A stretch of 64,000 nt of DNA from positions 1 through 64,000 of the forward strand of contig CAXPZW010000011.1 of assembly GCA_964221845.1 (NCBI GenBank), written 5' to 3'. The notes under the pieces were generated by a model. The model did no database searches and was not told the origin of the DNA. It saw nothing but the letters and a program-made list of their open reading frames with translations. The position numbers and the translations under genes were made by a program. Positions 62,972 to 64,000 of this stretch are shown here, piece by piece (position 1 is the stretch's first letter; every line of letters begins with the position of its first letter). Source of the DNA: CAXPZW01 sp964221845. Lineage in GTDB: Bacteria; Bacteroidota; Bacteroidia; Flavobacteriales_D; Sanyastnellaceae.

Positions 62972-63673
62972 TTAACGTCTCAACAAAAACGGGGCCATTT
63001 TGGTTCGGATCAGCTCTTTTTTTCGATCCGAAATCGGCACCTGTTTTTCGTCCTCCATTTTGCACCAACCCCCTGAAAATGAGGCGTGTTTGACCTGGAA
63101 TAGGTTGACCACAAACGAGTGGTGGGTACGCACAAAAACATCGGTAGGCACCTCGGATTGCAGTTTTTTCAAACTTCTGCCAATCAGCACCGGATCGGTG
63201 TGACCCCGCAGGTGTGCCCACGTATAGTTGCCACTCGCCTCAAAAAACACCACCTCGCGCCACGCCAAACTGTCGCTGTCAGAAATGCGCAAAAGCGAAG
63301 GATAACTCGCGCGCGCGTGCCAGTGTTCTTCTACGCGGGTGACCGAAGCCTCCACCTCAGAAGGGTCCACCGGCACCAACAGGTAGTCCAAAATCCCTTG
63401 ACGGATGCCCGGAACGGAATAGGACGTGTCTTCGGCCAACCACACCATGGGGGCCTGCAAGGCATGCTGGGAGGCGTACGCCCCTTCCACCCACAACGCA
63501 TCCACGTTGCGCAATGCGCCTTCCTGGTGCACCTCCCCCACCTCCACCTTCCAGGCGGGACGGAATTGCTGCAACAGGGTGCATAGGGCCTCGGCCACCG
63601 GGGCAATACTGTGCTGTACGACCACCCTCCATTGGGCACCGGACTGATTGGCTTGTGATCCTAACTCACTCAT
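62972..63673 (-). CDS. LytTR-family transcription regulator with a degenerate receiver domain
   Basis: The 233-residue protein has an N-terminal receiver-like fold (QWRVVVQHSIAPVAEALC, GILDYLLVPVDPSEVEASV) and a C-terminal LytTR DNA-binding domain at about 138-230 (VVFFEASGNYTWAHLRG, RSLKKLQSEVPTDVFVRTHH, ISDRKKELIRTKM). The receiver lacks the usual residues. The phosphorylated aspartate is replaced by glutamate in VDALWVEGAYAS (about residue 61), the conserved lysine by valine (YLLVP), and the N-terminal acidic pair is gone. I chose the ATG at 63673 (MSELGSQANQ). It likely acts without phosphorylation. Confidence 0.85.
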   Translation of the reverse strand: MSELGSQANQSGAQWRVVVQHSIAPVAEALCTLLQQFRPAWKVEVGEVHQEGALRNVDALWVEGAYASQHALQAPMVWLAEDTSYSVPGIRQGILDYLLVPVDPSEVEASVTRVEEHWHARASYPSLLRISDSDSLAWREVVFFEASGNYTWAHLRGHTDPVLIGRSLKKLQSEVPTDVFVRTHHSFVVNLFQVKHASFSGGWCKMEDEKQVPISDRKKELIRTKMAPFLLRR

Positions 63674-63753
63674 TATCTGGCTACTAAAAAATATTTCGTC
63701 ACCTGCTGTAACGAATTTCGAGGGGTGCGCGTCCCACATTCAAACGACGAAAC

Positions 63754-64000
63754 ATGCACACCAACAAACACATACTCCCCGTGCTTACCGTCCTGTTTCT
63801 GCTGACAGGTATCCAGGCTACTGCACAAGAAGAAGGAGGGGACACCACCCGCGTTTCCCTCGGCGACATGAAAGTGATCATCATTAACGGCGACGACGGA
63901 CAGGACTCCTCGTTCGTGAACATCGAAGATATGGTGGACGAAGATTACGACGGCGGCGACGAAGAACTCACCCACTGGGGCGGCGTTGACCTGGGCGTAA
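63754..64000 (+). CDS. Outer-membrane protein, N-terminal fragment (runs off right edge)
   Basis: An ATG at 63754 opens 82 codons to the end of the window. It begins MHTNKHILPVLTVLFLLTGI, ending the signal at ATAQ. An acidic stretch follows (GDDGQDSSFVNIEDMVDEDY), then LTHWGGVDLGV. The HWGG/DLGV end resembles the first strand of outer-membrane beta-barrel proteins of Bacteroidota that begin HWAGF-like. It is divergent from the LytTR regulator, 80 bp away, and may be its target. Confidence 0.6.
   Translation, partial: MHTNKHILPVLTVLFLLTGIQATAQEEGGDTTRVSLGDMKVIIINGDDGQDSSFVNIEDMVDEDYDGGDEELTHWGGVDLGV

Overview
The window is chromosomal DNA of a GC-rich member of the Bacteroidota, most likely order Flavobacteriales. 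Four lines of evidence support this. Many genes are preceded by the Bacteroidota promoter pattern TTTG - about 19 nt - TAnnTTTG. Several secreted proteins end in type A type IX secretion (T9SS) sorting domains. Complex II has the Bacteroidota layout, with a single five-helix SdhC followed by SdhA and SdhB. HU-CCDC81/SPOR, ASPIC/UnbV and TonB-dependent receptor families are also present. I saw no phage, insertion sequence, CRISPR array, rRNA or convincing tRNA. Most of the window is ordinary core genome with short intergenic gaps.

Layout. 1-4205: the start of an exported protein, then sufABCD on the minus strand behind a promoter that carries a perfect 8-bp inverted repeat. 4210-8603: thiL, a T9SS-exported protein with a deiodinase-like domain and nine calcium-binding-type repeats, and a TPR-like gene broken by one in-frame stop. 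8695-17041: uvrC, a divergent short-chain dehydrogenase, then two CRTAC1-like secreted paralogues and a coupled exported protein. 17128-21091: sufS-sufE-sufT, about 13 kb from sufABCD, followed by gltX and folB. 21088-27531: a sugar dehydrogenase, a 3-oxoacid CoA-transferase pair, PBP1A with a zinc-ribbon-like insert, and a membrane-anchored acid phosphatase. 27532-34632: a gap with a CACTTG tandem repeat, rseP, two bacterial PH-domain proteins, a proton antiporter, and Hpt plus a degenerate Hpt-like protein. 34617-46030: dprA, a TonB receptor, kdsB, a SPOR protein, a HAD phosphatase, an outer-membrane/lipoprotein pair and an S9 peptidase. 46031-52890: a structured 767-bp intergenic region, rplM-rpsI-rpsB-tsf-pyrH-frr, dxr and a short ssb. 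53137-59997: sdhCAB followed directly by ravA-viaA. 59994-64000: slyD, an alkylglycerol-monooxygenase-like membrane enzyme coupled to a lysoplasmalogenase, a TonB-like small protein, a LytTR regulator with a pseudo-receiver, and the start of an outer-membrane protein.

The most interesting points are as follows. (1) A GTGA-coupled AGMO-like and YhhN/TMEM86-like pair reads as an ether-lipid cleavage module. (2) sdhCAB lies next to ravA-viaA, the chaperone-like pair reported to act on fumarate reductase and complex I in E. coli. (3) A 39-bp palindrome-bearing element occurs twice, 6.1 kb apart, each time between divergent genes. (4) Seven promoters sit so close to the start codon that leaderless mRNAs are predicted. 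(5) The LytTR regulator has a glutamate where the phosphorylatable aspartate should be.

All statements come from reading the sequence and from recalled knowledge of protein families. No database search was run, and the GC and composition comments are by eye.
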